From assembly GCF_014205015.1 (NCBI RefSeq), contig NZ_JACHMO010000001.1, positions 7,750,001-7,814,000 on the forward strand: DNA of 64,000 bases, read 5' to 3'. Source of the DNA: Saccharothrix ecbatanensis (GTDB lineage: Bacteria; Actinomycetota; Actinomycetes; Mycobacteriales; Pseudonocardiaceae). Shown here piece after piece: positions 34,501 to 45,976 of this stretch. Each line of letters opens with the position of its first letter. Position 1 is the first letter of the stretch. The translations under genes and the position numbers were made by a program. The notes under the pieces are model-generated. The model worked only from the letters and a program-made list of their open reading frames with translations, did not search any database and was not told the origin of the DNA.

Positions 34501-34822
34501 GGGTTCGGCGTCTGTGGTGGCGGTGGCTATCGCTGGTGTGTGGTTCGCGTTGGTGGTGGTCGGTGTGCAGTTGGGTCAGGCGGTTGTGAGCAGACACCAG
34601 GTGACCGCGGCGGCTGATCTTGGTGCGTTGGCGGCGGCTGGGCAGTTGGTGTCCGGGGCCGATTACGCCTGCGGGAGGGCCGCTTGGGTGGTCGGGCGGA
34701 TGGGTGGCCGGCTGGCTGAGTGCCAGGTCAGCGGGTGGGAGGTGACCGTGATCGTGTCCGGTGAGCCCTCGGTGTTCGGCGCGCCAAGTGCACGCGCACG
34801 GGCAGGTCCGACTGAAGAATGA
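34484..34822 (+). CDS. TadG-like pilus-associated membrane protein
   Basis: 112 residues from GTG at 34484 (34490 is possible), with GGGGAG upstream. DDRGSASVVAVAIAGVWFALVVVGVQLGQAVVSRHQ is the TadG/DUF3-type start: a short polar leader and one helix, followed by the AAADLGALAAAGQL segment found in Rv3654c-type helicase/secretion-neighbouring proteins. Last gene of the tad operon. Confidence 0.8.
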   Translation: MAVDDRGSASVVAVAIAGVWFALVVVGVQLGQAVVSRHQVTAAADLGALAAAGQLVSGADYACGRAAWVVGRMGGRLAECQVSGWEVTVIVSGEPSVFGAPSARARAGPTEE

Positions 34823-35036
34823 CCCCTTCGTGCCGCGACGAACGGTTGTCCGCCGACGGTGAGCGGACTCACACGGCCGCAGTTTCGCGGCTTGACGGCG
34901 GGTGAACGGCCACCGCAGCGTTCTGCTGCCCACCCCGCCCCACCCCGCCCTGCTGCGCTCAACGGGCCACATCGACCAGTTATCGACAGGCGGTTACCAA
35001 ACCCCCCGGCCGTGTCGTTAATTCAAGTGGCGGCAC

Positions 35037-35071
35037 CGACACGGTGTCGAACAACACGCGACACGGTGTCG
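35037..35071. promoter_or_regulatory. Twin 13-bp palindromes, candidate operators
   Basis: CGACACGGTGTCG occurs at 35037-35049 and again at 35059-35071, 22 bp apart, about two helical turns, so two dimers could bind one face of DNA. A half-site GTGTCG lies at 35012-35017. All are within 90 bp upstream of the prim-pol gene. Confidence 0.6.
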
Positions 35072-35098
35072 TTGATCGCAAGCAGGAGGCGACGAAAG

Positions 35099-35710
35099 AT
35101 GGAGTGGTCGGATAGCTGGCGCGGGGCCTTCCGCATCGAGCTGCGCGCAGAGGCGGTCAACCTCGCGTGGCACGGGTGGCCTGTGCTGCCGGGCACCTAT
35201 CCGGCGGGCGAGCAGTGGGCCGGGCGCGACGGGGTCGAGGACGACGGCCCGACGCCGGTGCACCGCGACTGGCAGGAGCGCATCGGCACCAAGGCGGAGC
35301 AGGTCGCCACCTGGTGGACGGGCCACTCCTACAGCATCCTGCTGGCCACCGGCCACGGCGTGGACGCCATCGAGGTGAGCGCGGACCTCGGCCGACGGGC
35401 CGCGGTCGAGCTGCGCGCCACCGGCATCCCGGTGCCGATCGTGGCGACCCCGGCGGGCCGCTGGATGTTCCTGGTCGCCTCCGGCGCGAGCGCCGCGGGC
35501 ACGGACACCGACGCGGACGTCAGGCACTACGGCAAGGGCGAGTACGTCCCGCTGCCGCCGAGCCCGTGCGACGTCGGCGTCGTGCACTGGCGGGTCAAGC
35601 CGCAGATCTGCGCGTGGCACCTGCCGCACGCGCGCGTGGTCCGGGACGCCCTCGTCCAGGCCGCGAACCCCACCCCCGACTACGGCCTGGTCGCCGCCGA
35701 CCGGTCCTGA
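35099..35710 (+). CDS. Bifunctional DNA primase/polymerase N-terminal-domain protein
   Basis: 203 residues with AGGAGG upstream. The sequence LRAEAVNLAWHGWPVLPGTYP near the start and the SYSILLATGHGVDAIEVSADLGRRAAVEL block are typical of the actinobacterial prim-pol N-terminal family; KPQICAWHLPHARVV follows. As a single-domain protein without a helicase part, its role (repair, regulation, plasmid remnant) is uncertain. The 3' end overlaps the convergent helicase by 31 bases. Confidence 0.8.
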   Translation: MEWSDSWRGAFRIELRAEAVNLAWHGWPVLPGTYPAGEQWAGRDGVEDDGPTPVHRDWQERIGTKAEQVATWWTGHSYSILLATGHGVDAIEVSADLGRRAAVELRATGIPVPIVATPAGRWMFLVASGASAAGTDTDADVRHYGKGEYVPLPPSPCDVGVVHWRVKPQICAWHLPHARVVRDALVQAANPTPDYGLVAADRS

Positions 35711-38427
35711 TCGACTCGGCCGTGCCGGACGTCGTGGAATTGCTCCCCGACCACCCCGAGCACGACGTCCAGCACGGCCACCCCGCCCGCCTTGTCCAGC
35801 GGATCGTTGCCGTTCCCGCACTTCGGCGACTGCACGCAGGACGGGCACCCGGCCGGACACGCGCAAGCAGCGATGGCCTCCCTAGTAGCGACCAACCACG
35901 GGACTACCGCGTCGAATCCGCGGTCGGCGAACCCGGCTCCCCCGGGATGACCGTCGTGCACGAACACCGTCGCCTCCCCGGTGTCCTGGTGCAGCGCGGT
36001 CGAGACTCCGCCGATGTCCCAACGGTCACAGGTCGCGAAGAGCGGTAGCAGGCCGATCGCCGCGTGTTCGGCGGCATGCAGTGCGCCGGGGATGCGCGCC
36101 GGAGCCAGACCGGCGCCCCCCGGCGCACTGCCACGCGAACCCGACCTCGCGCCCGGCGACGGCCCGGTGCTCGACGGCCCGGTGTCCGATGCCCCCGTGG
36201 CCGACAGCCCCACGTCCGACAGCCCTGTGCTGGACGCCCCGGTGCTCGGCGCCCGCGTGTCCGACGCTCTCGTGTCCGACGCTCTCGTGTCCGACGCTCC
36301 CGTGCTCGGCGCTCCCGTGTCCGACGCTCCCGTGCTCGGCGCTCCCGTGTCCGACGCTCCCGTGCTCGGCGCTCTCGTGTCCGACGCTCCCGTGCTCGGC
36401 GCCCGCGTGTCCGACGCTCTCGTGTCCGACGCTCCCGTGCTCGACGCTCCCGTGTCCGACGGCCCAGCGCCCGCCGGCTCCGCGCCGGACAGCGCCGTGT
36501 CGAGCAATTCGGCCGACACCGTGTACCAGACCGCCCGCGTCACCAACGTCTGCGCGGGCAGTGCCAGCGGCACGGAGTCGATCACCTGGCCGGATGGCAG
36601 CTTCCGCAGGTACCCGACGACCTGCGAGGTCACCTCCACCTCGCCCAAGCACACCGTCACCCCGTCGAACGACCGCTGCTCCAGCACCCGCACGACCGTG
36701 ATGTCCTTGGTGTCACGGGCCGTCGTCGTCCAATCCGGCTTCTCCGCGTGCACCAGCGCGATACCGCTGTCCAGGTCCAGATCGTCCACCACGTACGACT
36801 CGCCCTGGTGCAGGTAGACCGCGCCGGAGTGCACCTGCCAGCACGCCGAGCCGTGGTCGACCGTGCCGAGCATCCGCCCCGAATCGGCCTCCACCACCAC
36901 GACCTGCTCGCCACCGGACCCGCGGATGTCCACCTCACCGTGCGGCCGGTCGTGCGCGGTCCAGTACCAGCCGTTTGGTCGGCGGCGCAGCACCCGCCGC
37001 GCGACCATGTCCTCCACCACGGCGAGCGCCGCGTCACCGCCGAACGCGGTCAGCGACTCGGGTGTCAACGGCAGCTCGGCCGCCGCGCACGCCAGGTGCG
37101 GCTCCAGCACGTACGGGTTCGTCGGGTCCAGCACCGTCGCCTCGACCGGCTTGTCCAGCACCGCCGACGGGTTGTGCACCAGGTACGTGTCCAACGGGTC
37201 GTCCCGCGCCACGAACACCACCAGCGCGTCCGCGTCCTCCGTCCGCCCCGCCCGCCCGGCCTGCTGCCAGAACGACGCCAGCGTGCCCGGGAACCCGGCC
37301 ACCACCACCGCGTCCAACCCGACGATGTCGACGCCCAGCTCCAACGCGTTCGTCGTGGCGACACCCAACAACTCGCCCGACGACAGCGCGCGCTCCAACG
37401 CCCGCCGCTCCTCCGGCAGGTACCCGCCGCGATAAGCCGCGACCCGTGCAGCCAGCGAAGGATCGACCTCCGACAGCAGCCGCCGAGCGCCCAACGCGGT
37501 CAGCTCCGCACCCACCCGCGACCGCACGAACGCCAGCGACCGCGCGCCCTCCACCACCAGCTCGGCCAGGATCCGCGCCGTCTCCGCACCGGCCGACCGG
37601 CGCACCGGAGCGCCGTTCTCGCCTTCCAACTCCGCCAACAGCGGCGGCTCCCACAGCGCCACCGTCCGCCCGGCCCGAGGCGACCCGTCCTCCGTCACCG
37701 CCGCGCACGGCAACCCCAGCAGCGCCGAAGCCGACGCCGCCGGATCGGACACCGTCGCCGACGCCAGCACGAACACCGGGTCCGCGCCGTACCGCTGGGC
37801 GACCCGCCGCAACCGCCGCAACAACAACGCCACGTGCGAACCGAAAACACCGCGGTACGTATGACATTCGTCGACCACCACGTACGACAGCCGGCGCAGG
37901 AACCTGATCCACCGGGCGTGGTTCGGCAGCACGCCGCGGTGCAGCATGTCGGGGTTGCTGAAGACCCAGTTGGCGTGCGCCCGCACCCAATCGCGTTCCG
38001 CCATCGGGGTGTCACCGTCGAACGACGCGGCCCGAACGCCCGGCACGCCCAACGAGTCCACCGATCTCAACTGGTCCGCGCCCAACGCCTTCGTCGGCGA
38101 GAGGTACAGAGCCGTTGCCTTCGGATCAACTGTCAACGCGCTCAGCACCGGCAATTGGTACGCCAGCGATTTCCCCGACGCGGTGCCCGTCGCCACCACG
38201 ACATGTGATCCGGACCACGCCAGTGAAGCGGCCTCCGCCTGGTGCCGCCACGGCTCCGCCACACCCCGCTCGACCAGCGCGGACACCACCGGAGGGGCCG
38301 CCCACGACGGCCACGGAACGGGCTGCGCCGGACGCGCCGGTTGGTCTTCGATGTGCGTCAACGGCGATTCGCCCGCCGGAACTCCGGCGAGGACCCGGTC
38401 CAGCAAACGACGTCCCTGGTTCGCCAC
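35680..38427 (-). CDS. DEAD/DEAH-box helicase with DUF1998 domain
   Basis: About 915 residues from GTG at 38427 (VANQGRRLLDRVL, the start best matching relatives; ATGs at 38469 and 38487 are possible). Superfamily 2 motifs: ATGTASGKSLAYQLP (I), VVDECHTYRG (II), VLASATV (III), and QQAGRAGRTEDAD (VI). The C-terminal DUF1998 has a cysteine cluster CACPAGCPSCVQSPKCG, as in the DNA repair helicase MrfA. Residues about 654-753 are a 20-unit pentapeptide repeat inserted before DUF1998. Rv3649 is the mycobacterial counterpart. Confidence 0.92.
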   Translation of the reverse strand: MANQGRRLLDRVLAGVPAGESPLTHIEDQPARPAQPVPWPSWAAPPVVSALVERGVAEPWRHQAEAASLAWSGSHVVVATGTASGKSLAYQLPVLSALTVDPKATALYLSPTKALGADQLRSVDSLGVPGVRAASFDGDTPMAERDWVRAHANWVFSNPDMLHRGVLPNHARWIRFLRRLSYVVVDECHTYRGVFGSHVALLLRRLRRVAQRYGADPVFVLASATVSDPAASASALLGLPCAAVTEDGSPRAGRTVALWEPPLLAELEGENGAPVRRSAGAETARILAELVVEGARSLAFVRSRVGAELTALGARRLLSEVDPSLAARVAAYRGGYLPEERRALERALSSGELLGVATTNALELGVDIVGLDAVVVAGFPGTLASFWQQAGRAGRTEDADALVVFVARDDPLDTYLVHNPSAVLDKPVEATVLDPTNPYVLEPHLACAAAELPLTPESLTAFGGDAALAVVEDMVARRVLRRRPNGWYWTAHDRPHGEVDIRGSGGEQVVVVEADSGRMLGTVDHGSACWQVHSGAVYLHQGESYVVDDLDLDSGIALVHAEKPDWTTTARDTKDITVVRVLEQRSFDGVTVCLGEVEVTSQVVGYLRKLPSGQVIDSVPLALPAQTLVTRAVWYTVSAELLDTALSGAEPAGAGPSDTGASSTGASDTRASDTRAPSTGASDTRAPSTGASDTGAPSTGASDTGAPSTGASDTRASDTRASDTRAPSTGASSTGLSDVGLSATGASDTGPSSTGPSPGARSGSRGSAPGGAGLAPARIPGALHAAEHAAIGLLPLFATCDRWDIGGVSTALHQDTGEATVFVHDGHPGGAGFADRGFDAVVPWLVATREAIAACACPAGCPSCVQSPKCGNGNDPLDKAGGVAVLDVVLGVVGEQFHDVRHGRVDQDRSAATRP
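36167..36466. repeat. 15-bp x 20 minisatellite inside the helicase gene
   Basis: Twenty 15-base units in exact register (36167, 36182 ... 36452), alternating GTGTCCGACGCTCCC- and GTGCTCGGCGCTCCC-like, so some regions have a 30-bp higher-order period. On the coding strand each gives five residues (ASDTG, APSTG, ASDTR). Confidence 0.93.
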
Positions 38428-38506
38428 GAGGCGCAGCTTCGCACACCCCACCGACAGCACCCGTCTCATGGCGGGACACCGGACCATGGTCAGTTAAAAC
38501 TGCCTG

Positions 38507-38515
38507 TGTGGATAA
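38507..38515 (-). promoter_or_regulatory. DnaA box upstream of the helicase gene
   Basis: TGTGGATAA on the plus strand reads TTATCCACA on the minus strand, an exact DnaA box, 80 bp upstream of the chosen helicase start and 20 bp from the most upstream ATG. Confidence 0.5.
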
Positions 38516-38696
38516 CGGTGTGTGCACGGATCGGGACGCGTTGTTGCCTACTTGCGGTCTATGAATAGACTCCGCCGCTATCGCATCCAATGAGGGGTGC
38601 ATCACGTTGTGTCGGGGTAGACAGTCGCGTGAGTGACCCGCCCCACACCGCGGGGTGGCCCTGCCATTGGGCTTGGAAAACTCACCAGGAGGACGG

Positions 38697-40988
38697 ATGT
38701 CCCGGCATTTCCTCGCGGAGGGCCTAGAGCTCTCCGGAGGTGATCGCGGCCTCGTGGCCGTGGTCGCCGCGGTCGCCCTGGCTGCCCTGGCCGTGGGCTA
38801 TGTGCTGCTCCGGGAGGTACTGGCCGCGGGCCAGGGCACCTCCAAGATGCAGGACATCGCCAAAGCGGTCCAGGAGGGCGCAGCGGCCTACCTCAACCGG
38901 CAGTTCCGAACGCTCGGCATCTTCGTCGTCGTCGTGTTCGTGCTGCTGTTCGCGCTCCCCGCCGAAGACACGGGGGAGCGCATCGGCAGGTCGTTGTTCT
39001 TCATCGTCGGCGCGGTGTTCTCGGCGATCATCGGCTACCTCGGCATGTGGCTGTCGACCCGCGCGAACGTGCGCGTCGCCGCCGCCGCCAGGGAGACCGG
39101 CGGCCGGGAGAAGGCCATGCGGATCGCGTTCCGCACCGGTGGCGTGGTCGGCATGTTCACCGTCGGGCTCGGCCTGTTCGGCGCGGCGCTGGTCGTGTTC
39201 GTCTACGTCGGCCAGGCGCCGCGGGTGCTGGAGGGCTTCGGCTTCGGCGCCGCCCTGCTCGCCATGTTCATGCGGGTCGGCGGCGGCATCTTCACCAAGG
39301 CCGCCGACGTCGGCGCGGACCTGGTCGGCAAGGTGGAGCAGGGCATCCCGGAAGACGACCCGCGCAACGCCGCGACCATCGCGGACAACGTGGGCGACAA
39401 CGTCGGCGACTGCGCCGGCATGGCCGCGGACCTGTTCGAGTCCTACGCCGTCACGCTGGTGGCGTCGCTGATCCTCGGCACCGCCGCGTTCGGCGCGAAG
39501 GGCCTGCTGTTCCCGCTGATCGTTCCGGCGATCGGCGTGCTCACCGCGGTCATCGGCGTCTACATCACCAAGGCGCGGACCGGCGAGAACGGCCTGACCG
39601 CGATCAACCGATCGTTCTACATCTCGGCGGTGATCTCGGCGGTGCTGTGCACGATCGCCGCGTTCGTCTACCTGCCGAGTTCGTTCGCGAGCCTTCAGGG
39701 CGTGGACGGCGCCGTCGCGGCGACTCCCGGCAACCCGGCCCTCATCGCGGCCATCGCGGTGATCATCGGCATCGTGCTGGCGGGCGTCATCCTGTGGCTG
39801 ACCGGCTACTACACCGGCACCGAGCACAAGCCGGTCAAGGAGGTCGGCCGCACGTCGCTCACCGGCGCGGCGACCGTCATCCTGTCCGGTATCTCGGTCG
39901 GCTTCGAGTCGGCGGTCTACACCGCGCTGGTCATCGGCGGCGCGGTCTACGGCGCGTTCCTGCTGTCCGGCTCGGTGATCGTCTCGCTGTTCGCGGTCGC
40001 GCTGGCCGGTTGCGGTCTGCTGACCACGGTCGGCGTGATCGTGGCCATGGACACGTTCGGCCCGGTCTCCGACAACGCGCAGGGCATCGCCGAGATGTCC
40101 GGCGACGTGGACGGCGATGGCGCGCGGATCCTCACCGAGCTCGACGCGGTGGGCAACACCACCAAGGCCATCACCAAGGGCATCGCGATCGCCACGGCGG
40201 TGCTCGCGGCGACCGCGCTCTTCGGCTCCTACAAGGACGCCATCGAGAAGGCGCTGAAGAGCGTGGGCAGCGAGTTCAACGACCTCGATTTCGTCACGTT
40301 CGCGCCGAACGTGCTGGTCGGCCTGATCATCGGCGCGGCCGTGGTGTTCATGTTCTCCGGCCTCGCGGTCAACGCGGTGACCCGTGCGGCGGGCGCGATC
40401 GTGTTCGAGGTGCGCCGCCAGTTCCGCGAGAACCCCGGCATCATGGACGGCACGGTCAAGCCCGAGTACGGCCGCGTGGTCGACATCTGCACGAGGGACT
40501 CGCTGCGCGAGCTGGCCACCCCCGGCCTCCTCGCGGTGATGGCGCCCATCGCGGTGGGCTTCGGCCTCGGTGTCGGCCCGCTGGCCGGCTACCTGGCCGG
40601 CGCGATCGCCACCGGCACGCTGATGGCGGTGTTCCTGGCCAACTCCGGTGGCGCCTGGGACAACGCGAAGAAACTGGTCGAGGACGGCAACCACGGCGGC
40701 AAGGGCTCCGACGCCCACGCCGCCACCGTCATCGGCGACACGGTCGGCGACCCGTTCAAGGACACCGCCGGTCCGGCCATCAACCCGCTGCTCAAGGTGA
40801 TGAACCTGGTCTCGGTGCTGATCGCGCCCGCCATCGTGGGCTTCTCGGTCGGCGCCGACGCGTCGGCCGGTGTCCGGTACGCGATCGCGTTCGTGGCCGT
40901 GGCGGTCATCGTGGCGGCCGTGATCGTGTCCAAGCGGCGCGGCACGGCCATCGCGGACGCCCCGGCGGAGGCGACCACCTCCGCGTGA
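38697..40988 (+). CDS. hppA: K+-independent H+-translocating pyrophosphatase
   Basis: 763 residues from ATG at 38697 with AGGAGG. About 16 transmembrane helices. Pyrophosphate-binding motifs DVGADLVGKVEQGIPEDDPRN, DNVGDNVGDCAGMAADLFESY and GDTVGDPFKDTAGPAINPLLK are intact. VGNTTKAITKG has Lys where K+-dependent enzymes have Ala, so it should be K+-independent. It pumps protons using PPi; the soluble ppa is also in the window. Not present at this place in mycobacteria. Confidence 0.97.
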   Translation: MSRHFLAEGLELSGGDRGLVAVVAAVALAALAVGYVLLREVLAAGQGTSKMQDIAKAVQEGAAAYLNRQFRTLGIFVVVVFVLLFALPAEDTGERIGRSLFFIVGAVFSAIIGYLGMWLSTRANVRVAAAARETGGREKAMRIAFRTGGVVGMFTVGLGLFGAALVVFVYVGQAPRVLEGFGFGAALLAMFMRVGGGIFTKAADVGADLVGKVEQGIPEDDPRNAATIADNVGDNVGDCAGMAADLFESYAVTLVASLILGTAAFGAKGLLFPLIVPAIGVLTAVIGVYITKARTGENGLTAINRSFYISAVISAVLCTIAAFVYLPSSFASLQGVDGAVAATPGNPALIAAIAVIIGIVLAGVILWLTGYYTGTEHKPVKEVGRTSLTGAATVILSGISVGFESAVYTALVIGGAVYGAFLLSGSVIVSLFAVALAGCGLLTTVGVIVAMDTFGPVSDNAQGIAEMSGDVDGDGARILTELDAVGNTTKAITKGIAIATAVLAATALFGSYKDAIEKALKSVGSEFNDLDFVTFAPNVLVGLIIGAAVVFMFSGLAVNAVTRAAGAIVFEVRRQFRENPGIMDGTVKPEYGRVVDICTRDSLRELATPGLLAVMAPIAVGFGLGVGPLAGYLAGAIATGTLMAVFLANSGGAWDNAKKLVEDGNHGGKGSDAHAATVIGDTVGDPFKDTAGPAINPLLKVMNLVSVLIAPAIVGFSVGADASAGVRYAIAFVAVAVIVAAVIVSKRRGTAIADAPAEATTSA

Positions 40989-40997
40989 GGCTGAGGT

Positions 40998-41035
40998 GAA
41001 GGCGGGACGTCCCGGTCGGGGGGCGTCCCGCCTTC
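40998..41035 (+). terminator. Terminator after hppA
   Basis: GAAGGCGGGACG (40998-41009) pairs perfectly with CGTCCCGCCTTC (41024-41035), ten bases after the hppA stop. Confidence 0.85.
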
Positions 41036-41102
41036 GCTTGGTCGGCCTAGGCCAAGTGGGTGCACACTGGACGTGATGACCAGGACTAACGGGAGCACCC
41101 TC

Positions 41103-41690
41103 ATGAGACTTCTGCCGCTGATCGCCGCGACCGCACTGGTCGTGACGGTGACCGGGTGCGGATCCGGGGGTGACACCACCACCACCCCCACGACAGCGTC
41201 CACCTCGCCGTCGGACGCCGCGGCCGTCGAGTACGCCGACAAGGTCTGCACTGCCGCCGCGGCGTTCAGCAAGGTGCAGAAGACGCCGCCGACGCTGGAA
41301 GGGACCGACCCGGCGAAGCTCAAGGCCGAGATGGGCACGTACCTGGGCCAGATGGCCGACGCGTACGCCCAGTCCGCGACCCAGCTGCGCGCGGTCGGGC
41401 CGTCGCCGGTGGCCGGGGGTGACCAGCAGGTGGAGAAGATGGCGGCGACGTTCGCCGACATCTCGAAGAACTTCAGCGACGCGAAGGTCGCCACCGAGGC
41501 GGCGGACGCGAACGACTCCGTGGGCGGGTTGCAGGCGGCCGGTGAGGCCATCAAGCGGCTGGAGGACTTCGTCACGCCCTTGAAGCAGCTGGAGGCACTC
41601 CCGGAGCTGATGGAGGCGTCCGAGAAGGCGGCGAGCTGCCAGGACCTGAAGACGGTCGCTCCCTCGGAGCCCGCGGCGCCTACGTCGTAG
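41103..41690 (+). CDS. Putative lipoprotein
   Basis: 195 residues from ATG at 41103, which has GGGAG eight bases upstream. Signal peptide RLLPLIAATALVVTVTGC ends in a lipobox (VTGC), followed by a Thr/Ser-rich linker (TTTTPTTASTSPSD) and a helical domain with one pair of cysteines (DKVCTAAA, AASCQDL) likely joined. Function unknown. The next gene is a distant paralog. Confidence 0.85.
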   Translation: MRLLPLIAATALVVTVTGCGSGGDTTTTPTTASTSPSDAAAVEYADKVCTAAAAFSKVQKTPPTLEGTDPAKLKAEMGTYLGQMADAYAQSATQLRAVGPSPVAGGDQQVEKMAATFADISKNFSDAKVATEAADANDSVGGLQAAGEAIKRLEDFVTPLKQLEALPELMEASEKAASCQDLKTVAPSEPAAPTS

Positions 41691-41730
41691 TAGGTTGCCC
41701 CTTCGGTTTTCGACTCCTCCGGGGGGATTT

Positions 41731-42351
41731 GTGAAGCGCAGCTTCAAGTGCCGAGCCGGGCTGGCGGGCGTGTTCGCCGCGGTCCTCGTCACCGCCGCGT
41801 GCGGTGGCGACGGGTCGTCGTCCTCGGGCTCGTCGAAGACGGCCGCCACCACGACCGCGACGGCGGCGGCCAACGCCGACCCGGTCAAGTGGACCGGCAC
41901 GTTCTGCGAGGGCATGGGCCCGACCATCGAGGGCGTGATGACCCTGCTCAAGGCCATGTTCGAGGGTGGCGCGGAGGACCCTGCCGTGCAGAAGGCCGCG
42001 CTGCTCGACTACAGCGGCAAGGCCGGCCAGTCGATGTCCGAGGCGGGCGAGAAGCTGGCGGCGCTCGGCGCGCCGTCGGCCGACGCGCAGGAGCTGCACG
42101 ACGAGCTGGTCAAGTTCTTCACCGACTCGGGCAAGACGGCGAACGAGGTCAACGCCGAGTTGACGAAGCTCGACCCGGCCGACCCGGAGTTCTCCGCCAA
42201 GCTGGAGAAGCTGGGTGGCGACCAGGCCGACCCGTCCAAGCTCCAGGAGCAGATCAAGAAGCTCCAGGAGGACCCGGAGCTCGCCGCGGCGTTCAAGCAG
42301 GCGCCGGAGTGCGTGGCGTTGTCCGAGACGCTCAAGGGCCTCGGCGGCTGA
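41731..42351 (+). CDS. Putative lipoprotein, paralog of the previous gene
   Basis: 206 residues from GTG at 41731. Signal peptide AGLAGVFAAVLVTAAC with a lipobox-like LVTAAC, Ser/Thr-rich linker, then a helical domain with two cysteines at the same relative places as the upstream lipoprotein (GTFCEGMG, APECVAL). The pair probably arose by tandem duplication. Function unknown. Confidence 0.83.
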   Translation: MKRSFKCRAGLAGVFAAVLVTAACGGDGSSSSGSSKTAATTTATAAANADPVKWTGTFCEGMGPTIEGVMTLLKAMFEGGAEDPAVQKAALLDYSGKAGQSMSEAGEKLAALGAPSADAQELHDELVKFFTDSGKTANEVNAELTKLDPADPEFSAKLEKLGGDQADPSKLQEQIKKLQEDPELAAAFKQAPECVALSETLKGLGG

Positions 42352-42454
42352 CCTGCGGTTCGGGTGCCGTTGAGACGCATGAGGCCGTTGGGGCGCGTGG
42401 TTCAGCCCTTCGGAGACTGGCCGTGGTCGAACGTGTGTTCTACGCTGCCTGTCC

Positions 42455-43036
42455 GTGGGGCAACTGTCCTTCTTCTCGGCCGAGGCGCGACAGCCTTGCG
42501 TCGGTGACCTGGCGGGCCTGCTGTGCGGGCCCGGCCAGGCGCTGGGCTTCGCCCGCGGCCGGGCGGCCAGGGTGTCGGTGACGGTCGACACCCACTGCCG
42601 TGCCGCGGCTGTCGCGGCGGCGTTGGCCGAGCGTGGCGTGCAGGCCAGGACCGACCTGGACGAGGACGGGTCCGTGCAGGTCACGACCGCTTTCCGGATC
42701 GACCTGACCGGCCTGGCCGGGCAGTGGCTTGACGGTTCCCGCAAGGTCGTCCCCGCCGATTTCACGCTCGACGGCGGCGCGCTGCGGCTCTGGGCGCTGG
42801 CATCCGGGCGTTGGGTGGAGACCGGGTACTTCCTCGGGCTCGACCCGGAATCACCGGACACCCACGAAGCGTTGCGAAAAGCGTTGGCCACGTCGGGCCT
42901 CCCCTCGACACTCTGGACCGGGAAAGAGGGGGGACCGGCGCTGCGTGTCGTCGGCAGACGGCGGCTCGAACGGCTCGCCGAGCTGGTCGGACGTGCGCCG
43001 CGGGGCGTCGCCGAGCGCACCTGGCCGGCTGCGTAG
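42455..43036 (+). CDS. Conserved actinobacterial hypothetical (Rv3647-like)
   Basis: 193 residues from GTG at 42455. Begins QLSFFSAEARQPCVGDLAGLLCGPGQ and contains ARVSVTVDTHCRAAAVAAALAERG; a soluble alpha/beta protein. A gene of the same size lies next to topA in M. tuberculosis (Rv3647c). Function unknown, though constant linkage to topA suggests a DNA-related role (inference). Confidence 0.82.
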   Translation: MGQLSFFSAEARQPCVGDLAGLLCGPGQALGFARGRAARVSVTVDTHCRAAAVAAALAERGVQARTDLDEDGSVQVTTAFRIDLTGLAGQWLDGSRKVVPADFTLDGGALRLWALASGRWVETGYFLGLDPESPDTHEALRKALATSGLPSTLWTGKEGGPALRVVGRRRLERLAELVGRAPRGVAERTWPAA

Positions 43037-43162
43037 CGCGTCCTCTTGACGGAAGATCAGGCACAGTTGTGTCACCCTGTCCCGACCAGGGCTGCCCAGC
43101 GGCGACAAAGGACAGTGCACACTGGCGGGTCGGGACACAGTGTTCGAAGAGAGCGGGACGGC

Positions 43163-45964
<2,802 letters not shown>

Positions 45965-45976
45965 CGGAGGTGGGCG

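Noticed and set aside
36167..36466. Possible CRISPR array
   Set aside because: Units are 15 bp, contiguous and coding, without unique spacers or cas genes.
35981..36817. Plus-strand frame coding APVSDAPVLG-type pentapeptide repeats
   Set aside because: Only the antisense reading of the helicase minisatellite; no Shine-Dalgarno and no recognisable non-repeat part.
38724..41957. Open frame of 1077 codons on the minus strand
   Set aside because: Antisense shadow of hppA and a lipoprotein gene; composition is Arg/His/Gly-rich nonsense with no known family, caused by high-GC codon bias.
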